A stretch of DNA of 64,000 nt from Dactylosporangium roseum (GCF_025264685.1 NZ_CP073721.1:1045001-1109000); one strand, 5' to 3'. Counted from the stretch's first letter, positions 32,835-41,433 are shown. Numbers and translations are program-made. Notes: generated by a model not told the origin, from the sequence alone.

Positions 32835-33740
32835 CTACTGACGGTGACTGGCGTGCATCGGCTCGAGGTGTTTCGGCATCCGGTGGGCCGGCTCCGGTTT
32901 GACCTGGTGGTGGTGCTGCGGCTCGGCGTAGAAGCTCAGCCCGAGCACGCTGCCCAGGGTCACCACGAACCCCAGCCCCACCAGCCACTCACGGCCCGGC
33001 CAGACGCCGTCACCGAGCACCAGCAGGCCGATCAGCGCGGCGGGCGCGGCGCCGGCGGCGTCCATGGCGGCGACCGCGGCGGTCGTCGAGCCGCGCTGCA
33101 TCGCCAGGCCCAAGAGCAGTTGGCCGACCAGCGAATGGGCGACCAGGAGGTACGACAGCGGATCCGTGACGAATTCGGTGAATGAGCTCGCCGAGGCGAG
33201 GGGCCGGGACGCGACCGCCGCGGCGCCGAACGCCACGCCCGAGAGCGACCCGAGCACCACGGATCCGGGTGCGCCGTGCAGCCGGACGGCGAAGAACCCC
33301 ACCACGCCCAGCACGACGAGCACCAGGACCAGGCCCAGCACGCCGCTCGCGCCGAGTTGGCGCGACGGTGCCGGTTTGGCGGCCAGCACCAGCGCGGCGA
33401 TGCCGACGGTGAGGGTCAGGAGCAGCGCGATCTCGGTCCTGGGCAGGCGCCACTTGAGGATCAGCACACCCAGCAGGGTGGTGACGCCGAGTCCCGCGGC
33501 CATGGCGGACTGCACAAGGAAGAGCGGCAGGTCTCGCCGGGCGAAGAAGGCCAGTGCGAAGCCGCTGAACTGACAGGCGACACCCACCAGGTACGACTTG
33601 TGGCGGCCCAGGCGCAACAGCAGCATCGGATGGAAGCCCTGGTGCAGGTCGGTGCGGGCGGCGGCCACGGACTGGAGCAGGTTGGCCACGCCATAGGCGG
33701 CGATCATCGCGCCGAGGAACAGCCAACTCCAAGATGCCAC
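32835..33740 (-). CDS. DMT-superfamily-like integral membrane protein
   Basis: A 301-residue protein with eight to nine predicted membrane helices (for example WLFLGAMIAAYGVANLLQSV, AALVLAAKPAP-flanking segments, VLGLVLVLVVLGVVGFFAV, WLVGLGFVVTLGSVLGLSF). Topology and the small helix-to-helix loops suggest the drug/metabolite transporter superfamily, though no EamA consensus is sharp. The cytoplasmic C-terminal tail is His-rich (AEPQHHHQVKPEPAHRMPKHLEPMHASHRQ in outline), which might bind metal. It is upstream-neighboured by hisN in the same direction (49-base gap). Substrate unknown. Confidence 0.75.
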   Translation of the reverse strand: MASWSWLFLGAMIAAYGVANLLQSVAAARTDLHQGFHPMLLLRLGRHKSYLVGVACQFSGFALAFFARRDLPLFLVQSAMAAGLGVTTLLGVLILKWRLPRTEIALLLTLTVGIAALVLAAKPAPSRQLGASGVLGLVLVLVVLGVVGFFAVRLHGAPGSVVLGSLSGVAFGAAAVASRPLASASSFTEFVTDPLSYLLVAHSLVGQLLLGLAMQRGSTTAAVAAMDAAGAAPAALIGLLVLGDGVWPGREWLVGLGFVVTLGSVLGLSFYAEPQHHHQVKPEPAHRMPKHLEPMHASHRQ

Positions 33741-33789
33741 CCGAGGAGGATAGACCGCCCCGGAGGGCAGGGCATACGGACCTTTCGGT

Positions 33790-34608
33790 TCAGCCGGACA
33801 AGTCGGACAATCTGCTGCTCCCTAACCGGGTGAGCACGTCTTCGTGCAGGTGGCCGTTGGTCGCAATGGCGCTGCCACCGCCCGGACCCGGGTTTCCCTG
33901 GAGGTCGGTGAACGTGCCGCCGGCCTCGGTGACGATCGGCACCAGCGCCGCCAGGTCCCACAGCGACAGCTCCGGCTCGACCATGATGTCGACCGCGCCC
34001 TCGGCGAGCAGCATGTAGCCGTAGAAGTCGCCGTACGCCCGCTGGCGCCACGTGCGGCGCATGAGGTCCAGCATGCTGTTGAGCCGGCCGGCCTCCTCCC
34101 AGCCGCGCAGCGACGAGTAGCAGAACGACGCGTCGGCGAGCCGCCGCACGCCACTGGCCCGGATCGGCGTCGCCGCGGCGGTGTGCCGGCCAGCATACGC
34201 CCCGTGGCCGATCGCGCCCCACCAGCGCCGCCCGAGCGCCGGCGCCGACACCAGGCCGACGACCGGCTGGTCGCCCTCCACCAGCGCGATCAGCGTCGCC
34301 CAGATGGGCACGCCGCGGACGTAGTTCTTGGTGCCGTCGATCGGGTCGATGACCCACTGGCGGCTGCCCGGCCCGGCGGCGGCCTCGGTCGCGCCGTACT
34401 CCTCGCCGAGCACGCCGTCGCGCGGGCGGGCCCGAGCGAGTGTGGCCCGCAGCGCCTTTTCGACCGAGGTGTCGGCGTCCGTGACCGGGGTCAGGTCCGG
34501 CTTGGCGGTGACGTGCAGATCCTGCGCGCGGAAGCGCGGGACGGCGATCGCGTCCGCGGTGTCGGCGAGAAGATGAGCGAGGGCCAGATCGTCCGCGTAG
34601 CGCGCCAT
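33790..34608 (-). CDS. hisN: histidinol-phosphatase / inositol monophosphatase family
   Basis: A 272-residue Mg-dependent phosphatase. Metal site motifs: GEEYG near residue 70, WVIDPIDGTKNYVRG (residues ~85-100), and LSLWDLAALVPIVTEAGG near 215. The sequence type, with PVTDADTSVEKALRATL and GVPIWATLIALVEG, is that of actinobacterial HisN, which makes histidinol from histidinol phosphate, although inositol or other sugar phosphates are also possible for the family. The ATG at 34608 gives MARYADDLALAHLLADTAD. It is divergent from a DUF2087 regulator across 31 bases and lies close to rsgA-aroA, an association also seen in other actinobacteria. Confidence 0.88.
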   Translation of the reverse strand: MARYADDLALAHLLADTADAIAVPRFRAQDLHVTAKPDLTPVTDADTSVEKALRATLARARPRDGVLGEEYGATEAAAGPGSRQWVIDPIDGTKNYVRGVPIWATLIALVEGDQPVVGLVSAPALGRRWWGAIGHGAYAGRHTAAATPIRASGVRRLADASFCYSSLRGWEEAGRLNSMLDLMRRTWRQRAYGDFYGYMLLAEGAVDIMVEPELSLWDLAALVPIVTEAGGTFTDLQGNPGPGGGSAIATNGHLHEDVLTRLGSSRLSDLSG

Positions 34609-34639
34609 GCGCGGAAACTTAGCCGACGATCGCCACCCG

Positions 34640-35203
34640 ATGGCAGTACTGTCGCCGTTTGTGACTCCGTCCCCTACCGCGCTGTGCGGCCTGCTGGCCG
34701 AAGAAGCCCGGCTCCGCGTGTTCGCGGCCGTGGTGCTCGGTGCCCGTTCTCCCAGCACGGTCGAGGAGGCGTCCGGCCTGTCGTCCCGGACCGTGGAGGG
34801 TGCGATCCGCCGGCTCCAGCAGGGCGGTCTCCTGGACGTCGCCGACGGCACGCTCGTGCCCCTCGTCGCGGCTTTCAAGGATTCCGTACGGTCCGAGGCC
34901 GCCCAGGCCCCACCGGCGGAGCGGCTGGACCCGGACCGCCAGCGCGACCAGGTCCTCCGCACGTTCATCGTCGACGGGCGGCTCGCGCGGATGCCGGCCG
35001 CGCACGGCAAGCGGCTGGTGGTGCTGGAGCACATCGCCGCGTCGTTCGAGCCCGGCGTGCGGTATCCGGAGCGCGAGGTCGACGCCGTCCTGCGCGCCTG
35101 GTTCGACGACTACGCCGCCCTGCGCCGCTATCTCGTGGACACCGGCCTCCTGAGTCGCGCCGACAATGTCTACTGGCGCTCAGGGGGCGCTGTCGACGTC
35201 TAG
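34640..35203 (+). CDS. DUF2087 protein with winged-helix N terminus
   Basis: A 187-residue protein. The N-terminal half is a helix-turn-helix (LLAEEARLRVFAAVVLGARSPSTVEEASGLSSRTVEGAIRRLQQGGLL), similar to ArsR/MarR DNA-binding folds. The C-terminal ~80 residues match DUF2087: RTFIVDGRLARMPA..GKRLVVLEHIAASFEPGVRYPEREVDAVLR and YAALRRYLVDTGLLSR. In family members this domain follows a HTH and may sense a ligand. The ATG at 34640 is 31 bases from the divergent hisN start. The 3' end overlaps rsgA (convergent) by 24 bases. Confidence 0.88.
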   Translation: MAVLSPFVTPSPTALCGLLAEEARLRVFAAVVLGARSPSTVEEASGLSSRTVEGAIRRLQQGGLLDVADGTLVPLVAAFKDSVRSEAAQAPPAERLDPDRQRDQVLRTFIVDGRLARMPAAHGKRLVVLEHIAASFEPGVRYPEREVDAVLRAWFDDYAALRRYLVDTGLLSRADNVYWRSGGAVDV

Positions 35204-36250
35204 GGTTCCCTCCTTCGACGCGAGCAGCCGCCGGAACGACTCCAGGCGTCGCGGGTCGGCGCCGCCCTCCGCGATCAGCTTGTCCAGGCCGCAGTCGCCG
35301 CCCGCGCCGGTGTGGTCGCAGTTCGGCGGGCAGCGCGTCGACGCCTCCACCAGGTCTGGGAAGCCGTGCAGGAGGCTGTCCGCCGACACGTGCGCGAGCC
35401 CGAACGACCGGATGCCCGGGGTGTCGATGATCCAGCCCAGGTCGCCCGGCAGCCGGAGGGCCAGGGCGCTCGTCGACGTGTGGCGGCCCTTGCCGATCGC
35501 GCTGACCGAGCCGACCGCCCGATCCGTCCCCGGCACCAGCCGGTTGACCAGCGTCGACTTGCCCACGCCGGAGTGCCCGATCATGACGGAGGCCCGGCCG
35601 CGCAGCTCCGCGACGAGGTCGTCGAGCGGCCGGTCGGGGCGGGTCAGCACGTAGGGCAGGTCCAGCGCGGCGTAATAGTCCAGGACCTCTTCCGGCCCGG
35701 CGAGATCGCCCTTGGTCAGGCACAGCAGCGGCTCGATCTCCGCATCGTACGCCGCCACCAGGCACCGGTCGATGAACCCGGTCCGCGGCGGTGGATCTCG
35801 CAGGGAGCTGACGATGACGAGCTGCTCGGCGTTGGCGACGACGACCCGCTCGAACCGGCCCTCGATGCCGCCTTCCTCGTCGTCGGCCGTCCGCATCAGC
35901 ACCGACTTCCGCTCGTCGATGCGGACGATCCGGGCGAGCGTGTCCGGCCGGCCGCTGACGTCACCGACGATCTGCACCTGGTCGCCGACCACCACCCCGT
36001 GGCGGCCGAGCTCGCGGGCGCGCATGGCGGTGACGGTGCTCCCGGCACCGGCGATGTGGCAGGTGTACCTCCCGCGGTCGACCGCGACCACGAACCCCTC
36101 GACGGCATCGCTGTGCTTCGGCCGCTGGCGCGTGCGCGGGCGCGAGGAACGGCCCGGCCGGATCCGGACGTCGTCCTCGTCGTATTCGCGCTTTCGCCTC
36201 AGTCGGTCCCTCCAGTGCCACCGTTGCCGCCCCGCACCATGGTCGACCAT
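35180..36250 (-). CDS. rsgA: ribosome small subunit GTPase RsgA
   Basis: Circularly permuted GTPase of 356 residues that assists late 30S assembly. The order G4-G5-G1-G3 is visible: LCLTKGD (G4), then GHSGVGKSTLVN (G1), the G2-like HTSTSALAL, and DTPGIRSFG (G3). The C-terminal zinc site is CPPNC..H....C (STRCPPNCDHTGAGGDC). An OB-fold with GFVVAVDRGRYTCHI lies near residues 50-110. The only plausible start in frame is the ATG at 36250, 52 bases inside aroA, so rsgA is translated from within the upstream gene, or from a non-canonical codon. The operon aroA-rsgA occurs in mycobacteria too. Confidence 0.93.
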   Translation of the reverse strand: MVDHGAGRQRWHWRDRLRRKREYDEDDVRIRPGRSSRPRTRQRPKHSDAVEGFVVAVDRGRYTCHIAGAGSTVTAMRARELGRHGVVVGDQVQIVGDVSGRPDTLARIVRIDERKSVLMRTADDEEGGIEGRFERVVVANAEQLVIVSSLRDPPPRTGFIDRCLVAAYDAEIEPLLCLTKGDLAGPEEVLDYYAALDLPYVLTRPDRPLDDLVAELRGRASVMIGHSGVGKSTLVNRLVPGTDRAVGSVSAIGKGRHTSTSALALRLPGDLGWIIDTPGIRSFGLAHVSADSLLHGFPDLVEASTRCPPNCDHTGAGGDCGLDKLIAEGGADPRRLESFRRLLASKEGTLDVDSAP

Positions 36251-37494
36251 AGCCGGGGAAAGTCCGGCAGCGTTTTCGCGGTACATGCCACGTCGTCGAG
36301 CCGCACGTCGCCGACGGTGAGCCCGATGACCGCGGCGGCGTGCGCGAGCCCGTGGTCGTCGCGGGTGCGGAACGTCGCGCCGCGCAGCGGCCGCGGCCGG
36401 ATCCGCAGCCCACCGGCGTCGCCGGTCACGTCGGCGCCCAGGGCGGTCAGCCCGGTGACCAGCCCGGCGATCCGGTCCGGGCCGAGCCCGACGCCGTAGA
36501 GGTGGGACGGCGCGTCGGCGACCGCCGCAAGGGCGGCCAGCACCGGGGCGGCCTCGGCGACGCCGGACAGATCGGCGGTCAGTCCGTGCACGCCGCCTGA
36601 GCCGCGCATCACCAGCCCGTGGGGCGTGAGCGCCGGTTTCCCGCCCATCCGCCGCAGCAGCCCCAGCAGGTGGCCGGCCGGCTGACCGGTGGCAGGCGGC
36701 CACCCCTCGATCGTCACGGCACCGCCGGTGACCATGGCCGCGGCCAGGAACGGGACCGCACCCGACAGGTCCGGCTCGATGTCCCACGCCCGCCCGGTCA
36801 GCCGCCCGGGCTCGACAACCCACACGTCCGGCCGGCTGTCGTCCACGCCGGCCCCGGCGGCGCGCAGCATGTGCACCGTCAGGGCGATGTGCGGCTTCGG
36901 TACGGGCGGGCCGGCGTGCCGCACCACCACCCCGCGGTCGAACTCCGTCGCGGCGAGGAGCAGGCCGGACACGAGCTGGCTCGACGCGGAGGCGTCGATG
37001 GTCACCGCGCCACCTCTGACGCGCCCGACGCCGCGGACCGTCATCGGCAGGGCGTCGCCGGTCGCGTCGATCCGCACCCCGAGCGCGCGCAGTGCGCCAA
37101 CGAGCGGCGCCATCGGCCGGCTGCGAAGCCGCGGGTCCCCGTCGAACGTCACCTCCCCGTCGGCCAGTCCGGCGACCGCCGGCAGGAACCGCATGACCGT
37201 GCCCGCCGTCCCGACGTCGATCCGGGCCGGTCCCCTGAGTGGACGCGACCGCAGCAGCCAGAGGTTGTCGTCGACCGTGGACACGTGGGTGCCCATGGCC
37301 CGCAGCCCGCCCGCCATCAGCTCGGTGTCCCGCGCCCGCAGCGGGGCCCGCAGTGTGCTGGCACCGACGGAGAGCGCGGCGAGCACGAGCGCCCGCGCCG
37401 TCATCGACTTCGATCCGGGCAGGCGGATCACGGCCCGGATCGGCCCGCTTGCCGTCGGTGCCGTCCAGGGCAGATGGGCGCTGACGTATGACAC
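36199..37494 (-). CDS. aroA: 3-phosphoshikimate 1-carboxyvinyltransferase (EPSP synthase)
   Basis: Makes EPSP from shikimate-3-phosphate and PEP in the shikimate pathway; 431 residues. Diagnostic segments are LPGSKSMTARALVLAAL (phosphate binding near the N terminus), GTAGTVMRFLPAVAGLADG and the repeated domain segment DLSGAVPFLAAAMV. The active-site class I pattern is visible. The C terminus, TRDDHGLAHAAAVIGLTVGDVRLDDVACTAKTLPDFPRLW, is also canonical. The ATG at 37494 gives MSYVSAHLPWTAPTASG. It overlaps rsgA by 52 bases and is transcribed away from the SRAP gene. Confidence 0.96.
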   Translation of the reverse strand: MSYVSAHLPWTAPTASGPIRAVIRLPGSKSMTARALVLAALSVGASTLRAPLRARDTELMAGGLRAMGTHVSTVDDNLWLLRSRPLRGPARIDVGTAGTVMRFLPAVAGLADGEVTFDGDPRLRSRPMAPLVGALRALGVRIDATGDALPMTVRGVGRVRGGAVTIDASASSQLVSGLLLAATEFDRGVVVRHAGPPVPKPHIALTVHMLRAAGAGVDDSRPDVWVVEPGRLTGRAWDIEPDLSGAVPFLAAAMVTGGAVTIEGWPPATGQPAGHLLGLLRRMGGKPALTPHGLVMRGSGGVHGLTADLSGVAEAAPVLAALAAVADAPSHLYGVGLGPDRIAGLVTGLTALGADVTGDAGGLRIRPRPLRGATFRTRDDHGLAHAAAVIGLTVGDVRLDDVACTAKTLPDFPRLWSTMVRGGNGGTGGTD

Positions 37495-37580
37495 GCGTTC
37501 AGTGTGCGGGCCGGTTCGGGCTGTAGCGACAGCAGTGATTGGCTCCGCGTTTTGTCGGTGGGGGTCGGTACGGTGGCGGC

Positions 37581-38300
37581 ATGTGTGGGAGGTACGCGAC
37601 CAGTCGCAGCAACGTCGACCTGAGTGCGCTGTTCGAGGCGGCCGACGAGACCGACGGGCTGGAGCCGGACTACAACGTGGCCCCGACCGACCAGGTCCCC
37701 GTCGTGCGCGTGTCGGCCTCGGCCGGCGGCCGGGTCCTCAGCGAGGCCCGCTGGGGACTGGTGCCGGCGTGGGCGAAGGACCCGAAGGTCGGCGCCCGCA
37801 TGATCAACGCCCGGGCCGAGACGGTCGCGACGTCCAACGCGTTCGCGCGGTCCTTCGCCCGGCGGCGCTGCCTGGTCCCGGCCGACGGCTGGTTCGAATG
37901 GGTGCGTGGTGCGGGCAAGGACAAGCAGGCCTATTTCATGACGCTCGGGGCGGACGAGCCGTGTGTGTTCGCCGGGATCTGGACGGTGTGGGGGCAGGGC
38001 GAGGGCCGGTTGCTCACGTGCGGCATCGTCACGGCCCCGGCCGTCGACGATCTGGCGCTGGTCCACGAGCGCATGCCGCTGCTGCTGCCGCGGGAGCGCT
38101 GGGAGTCGTGGCTGTCCGGCCCGGCCGACGCCGCGTTGCTCGAGCCGACCCCGTCGTCGCACGTGGCAAGGCTGGAGCTACGTCCCGTAGGGGCCCGGGT
38201 GGGCGACGTGCGCAACGACGGGCCTGGATTGCTCGACCGGGTGGCCGCCCCGCCGCTGCGATCGAGTGATGTCAAGCCGGTCGATCTGACCCTTTTTTAG
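37581..38300 (+). CDS. SRAP (HMCES/YedK) DNA-protein crosslink protein
   Basis: A 239-residue SRAP-domain protein that shields abasic sites in single-stranded DNA by forming a covalent thiazolidine. The catalytic Cys2 is exposed after Met removal (MCGRYATS), the active-site Asn is in NVAPTD, NARAET and GWFEW are the family signatures, and the proton-relay His is in ALVHERMP. All four are intact. ATG 37581 places Cys at position 2, so this start is certain. It is divergent from aroA over 86 bases. Its mycobacterial counterpart lies at the same position next to aroA. Confidence 0.96.
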   Translation: MCGRYATSRSNVDLSALFEAADETDGLEPDYNVAPTDQVPVVRVSASAGGRVLSEARWGLVPAWAKDPKVGARMINARAETVATSNAFARSFARRRCLVPADGWFEWVRGAGKDKQAYFMTLGADEPCVFAGIWTVWGQGEGRLLTCGIVTAPAVDDLALVHERMPLLLPRERWESWLSGPADAALLEPTPSSHVARLELRPVGARVGDVRNDGPGLLDRVAAPPLRSSDVKPVDLTLF

Positions 38301-38466
38301 GCGGAAAGTCCAGATAAAGTCCGGCAGCTTTTGCGGATTCGCGTGAAAACTCTTGTATTTACGGTCGATTGTGCGATACAACACAGCGCCGGTGGGTCTA
38401 TGTCGGAGGGGGCATCCAGACATTCACCCGCCTTGCATTCGTTTGACCCACGGGGGAGGTGGGTGT

Positions 38467-38919
38467 ATGACCCGGGCGCGGATGCCACGCCCGCACGAGG
38501 TCGCGGCGGCTCGACGAGACCCGCGACTGCTGCGAGCCTTCAAGGAGCAACAGGGCGACGGTGCCTGGCGCACTCGCGGCGCATGTCAGACGGTGGATCC
38601 GGAGACGTTCTTTCCGGCGCCGAGCGAGCCGGCCGACGCGGCCGTCGCGCTCTGCCGCACCTGCGAGGTCCAGGGGGCGTGTCTCGCCTGGGCGCTCGAG
38701 GTCGGTGACTGCCACGGTGTCTGGGGAGCCACAACACCGCGCGAGCGGCGTGCGATGCTCGTCGCATGGCGCAGCGAAGTGCCGGCGGCGGTGATGTCCG
38801 GCCCGGCGACCGGTCCGGACAGGCGACTCGGCGCGGTGGCCTGCCTGCCACTGTTACCGATTCCACGGCCTCGTCGGACGGTCGACCACCCGGACCCGGT
38901 GGGCGTCGGCACCACCTGA
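38467..38919 (+). CDS. WhiB-family iron-sulfur regulator
   Basis: A 150-residue WhiB-like protein. The four cluster ligands are in RGACQTVDPETFF, VALCRTCEVQGAC (C-x2-C-x5-C), and the sigma-contact turn is GVWGATT rather than the usual GVWGG. An N-terminal basic tail (MTRARMPRPHEVAAARRDPR) precedes the domain; the C-terminal ~50 residues are Pro/Arg-rich and lack an AT-hook. It is not WhiB1 or WhiB7 (both occur elsewhere in this window), and I cannot assign a subclass. GGGGGAGGTGG seven bases upstream of ATG 38467 is a strong ribosome site. Lies between SRAP and sigR, the thiol-stress locus. Confidence 0.9.
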   Translation: MTRARMPRPHEVAAARRDPRLLRAFKEQQGDGAWRTRGACQTVDPETFFPAPSEPADAAVALCRTCEVQGACLAWALEVGDCHGVWGATTPRERRAMLVAWRSEVPAAVMSGPATGPDRRLGAVACLPLLPIPRPRRTVDHPDPVGVGTT

Positions 38920-38993
38920 GCGACCCGCCGAGCCACCCGGCTCCGGCGGGTCGGCATGACCGCACGCCGCCATCGGCGTCGGCTCCTGCGGCC

Positions 38994-39689
38994 GTGTCCT
39001 CGTCCGGCAGGCCCCTGCCGGACGCCGGTCGGGCGGGCGGCTTGTCGCCCGTTCGGGCGACCGCTGCAGCGCTCAAGGCCGTCCGCGGGCTGTCGCTGGC
39101 CGGGCAGGAGGTCGAGACCCCGCACGGACCGGCCCGGTACTCGCTCGACGTCCCCGGCACGTACTCCGGCACGCTGCTCGTCCTCGGGCACGGAGCCGGG
39201 GGTGGCGTCGACGCCGTGGATCTGGTGGCGGTGCGGGACGCGGTGCTCGGTGCGGGGGCGGCGGTGGCGAGGGTCACCCAGCCGTACCGGGTCGCCGGCC
39301 GGCGCGCGCCGGCACCCGCCAACCAGCTCGACGCCGCGTGGCTCGCCGTGCTCGCCGACCTGCGCGGACGGGTGCCGGTGCGAAACCTGGTCGTCGGTGG
39401 GCGGTCCAGCGGGGCCCGCGTCGCCTGCCGCACCGCCGTGGCCGGAGGGGCGGCGCGCATCCTCGCGCTCGCGTTTCCGCTGCATCCGCCCGGCAAGCCG
39501 GAGCGGTCGCGGGCCGGCGAACTGGACACCGGGCTGCCGACCCTGGTCATCAACGGTGGCGCGGACCCGTTCGGGGTGCCCGAGCCGGGGCCGGCCGTGC
39601 TCGTGGAGGTGCTGCCGGGGGAGACCCACGCCCTGTCGAAGGCGCCCGGAGCGGTGGCGGCGCTCGCCGCGCCGTTCGTGACCACCTGA
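38994..39689 (+). CDS. alpha/beta hydrolase, KANL3/TEX30-like
   Basis: A ~231-residue alpha/beta hydrolase-like protein. Nucleophile Ser is in VVGGRSSGARVACRTA, the oxyanion region is LGHGAGGGVDAVDL, acid Asp in INGGADPFGVPEPG and His in GETHALS. The sequence VETPHGPARYSLDVPG is the usual N-terminal strand of this family, found in many actinobacteria. The frame is open much further upstream, overlapping the WhiB gene; GTG 38994 is the first reasonable start after it, but a start nearer 39041 (TTG) is not excluded. Substrate unknown. Followed by a strong hairpin that isolates it from sigR. Confidence 0.75.
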   Translation: MSSSGRPLPDAGRAGGLSPVRATAAALKAVRGLSLAGQEVETPHGPARYSLDVPGTYSGTLLVLGHGAGGGVDAVDLVAVRDAVLGAGAAVARVTQPYRVAGRRAPAPANQLDAAWLAVLADLRGRVPVRNLVVGGRSSGARVACRTAVAGGAARILALAFPLHPPGKPERSRAGELDTGLPTLVINGGADPFGVPEPGPAVLVEVLPGETHALSKAPGAVAALAAPFVTT

Positions 39690-39815
39690 CGTGTGAACCG
39701 TGTCGCGGCCGGCGTCACCCGGTGTCGACGGGGTCGTTGGGCCCGGTGTGACCGGTGCGAATCGGGCACTCTCCACACCGCAGATCGCTCAGATCCGCAA
39801 CCTCCCAGGCCCTTC

Positions 39816-39868
39816 CTGTCCCCGGCGGCCGACCGGTCCCAGCTCTCTAGGCCGGCCGCCGGGGCAGG
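39816..39868. terminator. long hairpin upstream of sigR
   Basis: CCCCGGCGGCC (39820-39830) pairs with GGCCGCCGGGG (39854-39864); CCTG/CAGG extend the stem past a one-base bulge. It separates the hydrolase gene from sigR and most likely ends the former's transcript. Confidence 0.65.
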
Positions 39869-39898
39869 CAGGGGTCGTCGCGGCGGGCCCCGCCGCCC

Positions 39899-39924
39899 GG
39901 AATGATCGCCGGGCACCCGTTGTT
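39899..39924 (+). promoter_or_regulatory. SigR-type promoter of sigR (autoregulation)
   Basis: GGAAT (39899-39903), exactly 18 bases, then GTT (39922-39924): the GGAAT-N18-GTT consensus recognised by SigR in Streptomyces and SigH in mycobacteria. The transcript would start about seven bases on, near 39931, downstream of the ATG at 39927 but upstream of GTG 39978. Confidence 0.8.
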
Positions 39925-39977
39925 GCATGGGGGGTGCGACGCTGCCGAGGCGTCGCCGGTGGAGGGAAGACAACAGC

Positions 39978-40778
39978 GTGGCAACACTCGAGCGTGAGGA
40001 CCGGCGAGTCCGCGAGTTGCTGTTCAGCCCGGCGTGGCCTGCGGCGACGGACGCGGAGCCCGATCCGAACTGGCAGCCCATCACGCGTGAGCAGTTGACG
40101 GGCGCCACAAACTCAGAACTCGCTCAGCAACTCGGCGTATCCTCGGCGGGACGGTCGAGGGTGGGAGTCGCACGAGTGGTGAGCAGCGAGAGCACGGAGC
40201 AGCAGCGCGTGCGGTTCGAGCGTGACGCGTTGCCGTTCATCGATCAGCTATACGCGGCAGCTCTGCGCATGACGCGAAACCCGTCGGACGCGGATGATCT
40301 TGTCCAGGAGACGTTCCTCAAGGCGTTCGCGGCGTTCCACCAGTTCGAGACGGGCACCAACCTCAAGGCTTGGCTGTATCGCATCCTCACGAACACCTAC
40401 ATCAACTCCTACCGCCGCCGGCAGCGGCAGCCCGTGCAGGCGCCGACCGAGGAGATCACCGACTGGCAGCTCGCCGAGGCTGAGAGCCACACGTCCAGCG
40501 GCCTGCGTTCCGCCGAGACGGAGGCCCTCGACCGGCTGCCCGACTCCGACGTCAAGGAGGCGCTGCAGTCGCTTCCGGAGGAGTTCCGCCTGGCCGTCTA
40601 TCTGGCCGACGTCGAGGGCTTCTCCTACAAGGAGATCGCCGACATCATGAACACGCCCATCGGCACCGTGATGTCGCGTCTGCACCGGGGACGGCGCAAC
40701 CTGCGTCGATCGCTCGAGGCCTATGCTGCCGATCGGGGATTCACCCGCACCCCGTCCGCTGAGCCGAGCGAGGTCTGA
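39978..40778 (+). CDS. sigR: thiol-stress ECF sigma factor SigR (SigH)
   Basis: ECF12-type sigma factor controlling the disulfide-stress response. Region 2 carries [23 protein letters not shown] and [20 protein letters not shown]; region 4 carries [34 protein letters not shown]. From GTG 39978 the protein has 266 residues, with ~67 unconserved residues ([20 protein letters not shown]...) before the sigma core. A second GTG at 40179 ([20 protein letters not shown]), 8 bases after GGGAG, gives the ~199-residue core form. Streptomyces SigR has exactly such long unstable and short stable isoforms. The long form is open only to transcripts beginning upstream of 39978, such as those from the SigR promoter at 39899. 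The anti-sigma gene rsrA follows after four bases. Confidence 0.93.
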   Translation: MATLEREDRRVRELLFSPAWPAATDAEPDPNWQPITREQLTGATNSELAQQLGVSSAGRSRVGVARVVSSESTEQQRVRFERDALPFIDQLYAAALRMTRNPSDADDLVQETFLKAFAAFHQFETGTNLKAWLYRILTNTYINSYRRRQRQPVQAPTEEITDWQLAEAESHTSSGLRSAETEALDRLPDSDVKEALQSLPEEFRLAVYLADVEGFSYKEIADIMNTPIGTVMSRLHRGRRNLRRSLEAYAADRGFTRTPSAEPSEV

Positions 40779-40782
40779 ACCG

Positions 40783-41067
40783 ATGAGCTGTGGAGACCCG
40801 CACGAGACCGACTGCAATGACGTCCTTGCCGAGGTCTACCTGTATCTCGACCTGGAGTGCTCCGACGACCGTCGGCTGATGATCCGCGAGCACCTCGACG
40901 AGTGCTCTCCGTGCCTGCGTGAGTTCGGCATCGAGCAGGAGGTCAGGGCGCTCGTGGCCCGGTGCTGCGGCTCGGAGCTCGCCCCCGCCGAGCTCAAGCA
41001 GCGGCTCAGGACGAAGCTCGGCGAGCTCGTCCTCAACGCCGAGACCCGCGAGCTGCGTCCGGACTAG
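40783..41067 (+). CDS. rsrA: anti-sigma factor RsrA (zinc, redox sensing)
   Basis: A 94-residue ZAS-family anti-sigma factor that holds SigR until thiol oxidation releases zinc. The cysteines fall at the same numbers as in Streptomyces RsrA: Cys3, His7, Cys11, His37, Cys41 and Cys44 (HLDECSPC), making Cys11, His37, Cys41, Cys44 the expected zinc and redox site. The N-terminal MSCGDPHETDCNDVLAEVYLYLDLE is the SigR-binding segment. A further Cys26 and a CC pair at about residues 66-67 are less conserved. ATG 40783 lies four bases after the sigR stop. A two-hairpin terminator ends the operon. Confidence 0.95.
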   Translation: MSCGDPHETDCNDVLAEVYLYLDLECSDDRRLMIREHLDECSPCLREFGIEQEVRALVARCCGSELAPAELKQRLRTKLGELVLNAETRELRPD

Positions 41068-41130
41068 AGAATTCCGCCCGGCGCGACAGGCCGGCCCCGG
41101 GGTGGGGCCGGGCCGCCGGGCTTCGAGACC

Positions 41131-41206
41131 TGCCTGTCCGGGCGCCGGGGAAGACGCCCGGGCAGGCAGTCAAATGCCGTCGGCGCCCGAGGCGCCGGCG
41201 GCATTT
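41131..41206 (+). terminator. tandem hairpins ending the sigR-rsrA operon
   Basis: Hairpin one pairs 41131-41144 (TGCCTGTCCGGGCG) with 41155-41168; hairpin two pairs 41172-41187 (AAATGCCGTCGGCGCC) with 41191-41206, with one G:T wobble each. The second ends in ATTT and is the likely terminator. The rest of the 366-base gap (41068-41433) holds no supported gene; a promoter for the biotinyl gene should lie near its end. Confidence 0.75.
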
Positions 41207-41433
41207 CACCGCGACCGGAAGGCCGAGGCCCGGGTCGGGAACGGCGATTGCGCCGACGCCGGCATCAGGCACGCGTGCGTGCGGCGGTGCGGAAGCACGT
41301 CGGGCAGGGCCGCCGGGGTCGCCATGATCGTCGATTCCGTCGCGGCACTGCTGCGTTCGTCCGGTGGTGCCGCGCGGCCGGGTTCCCACCGATATGCTGC
41401 GGAGCGCAAGGAGCAGCCGCGAAGGAGACCGGG

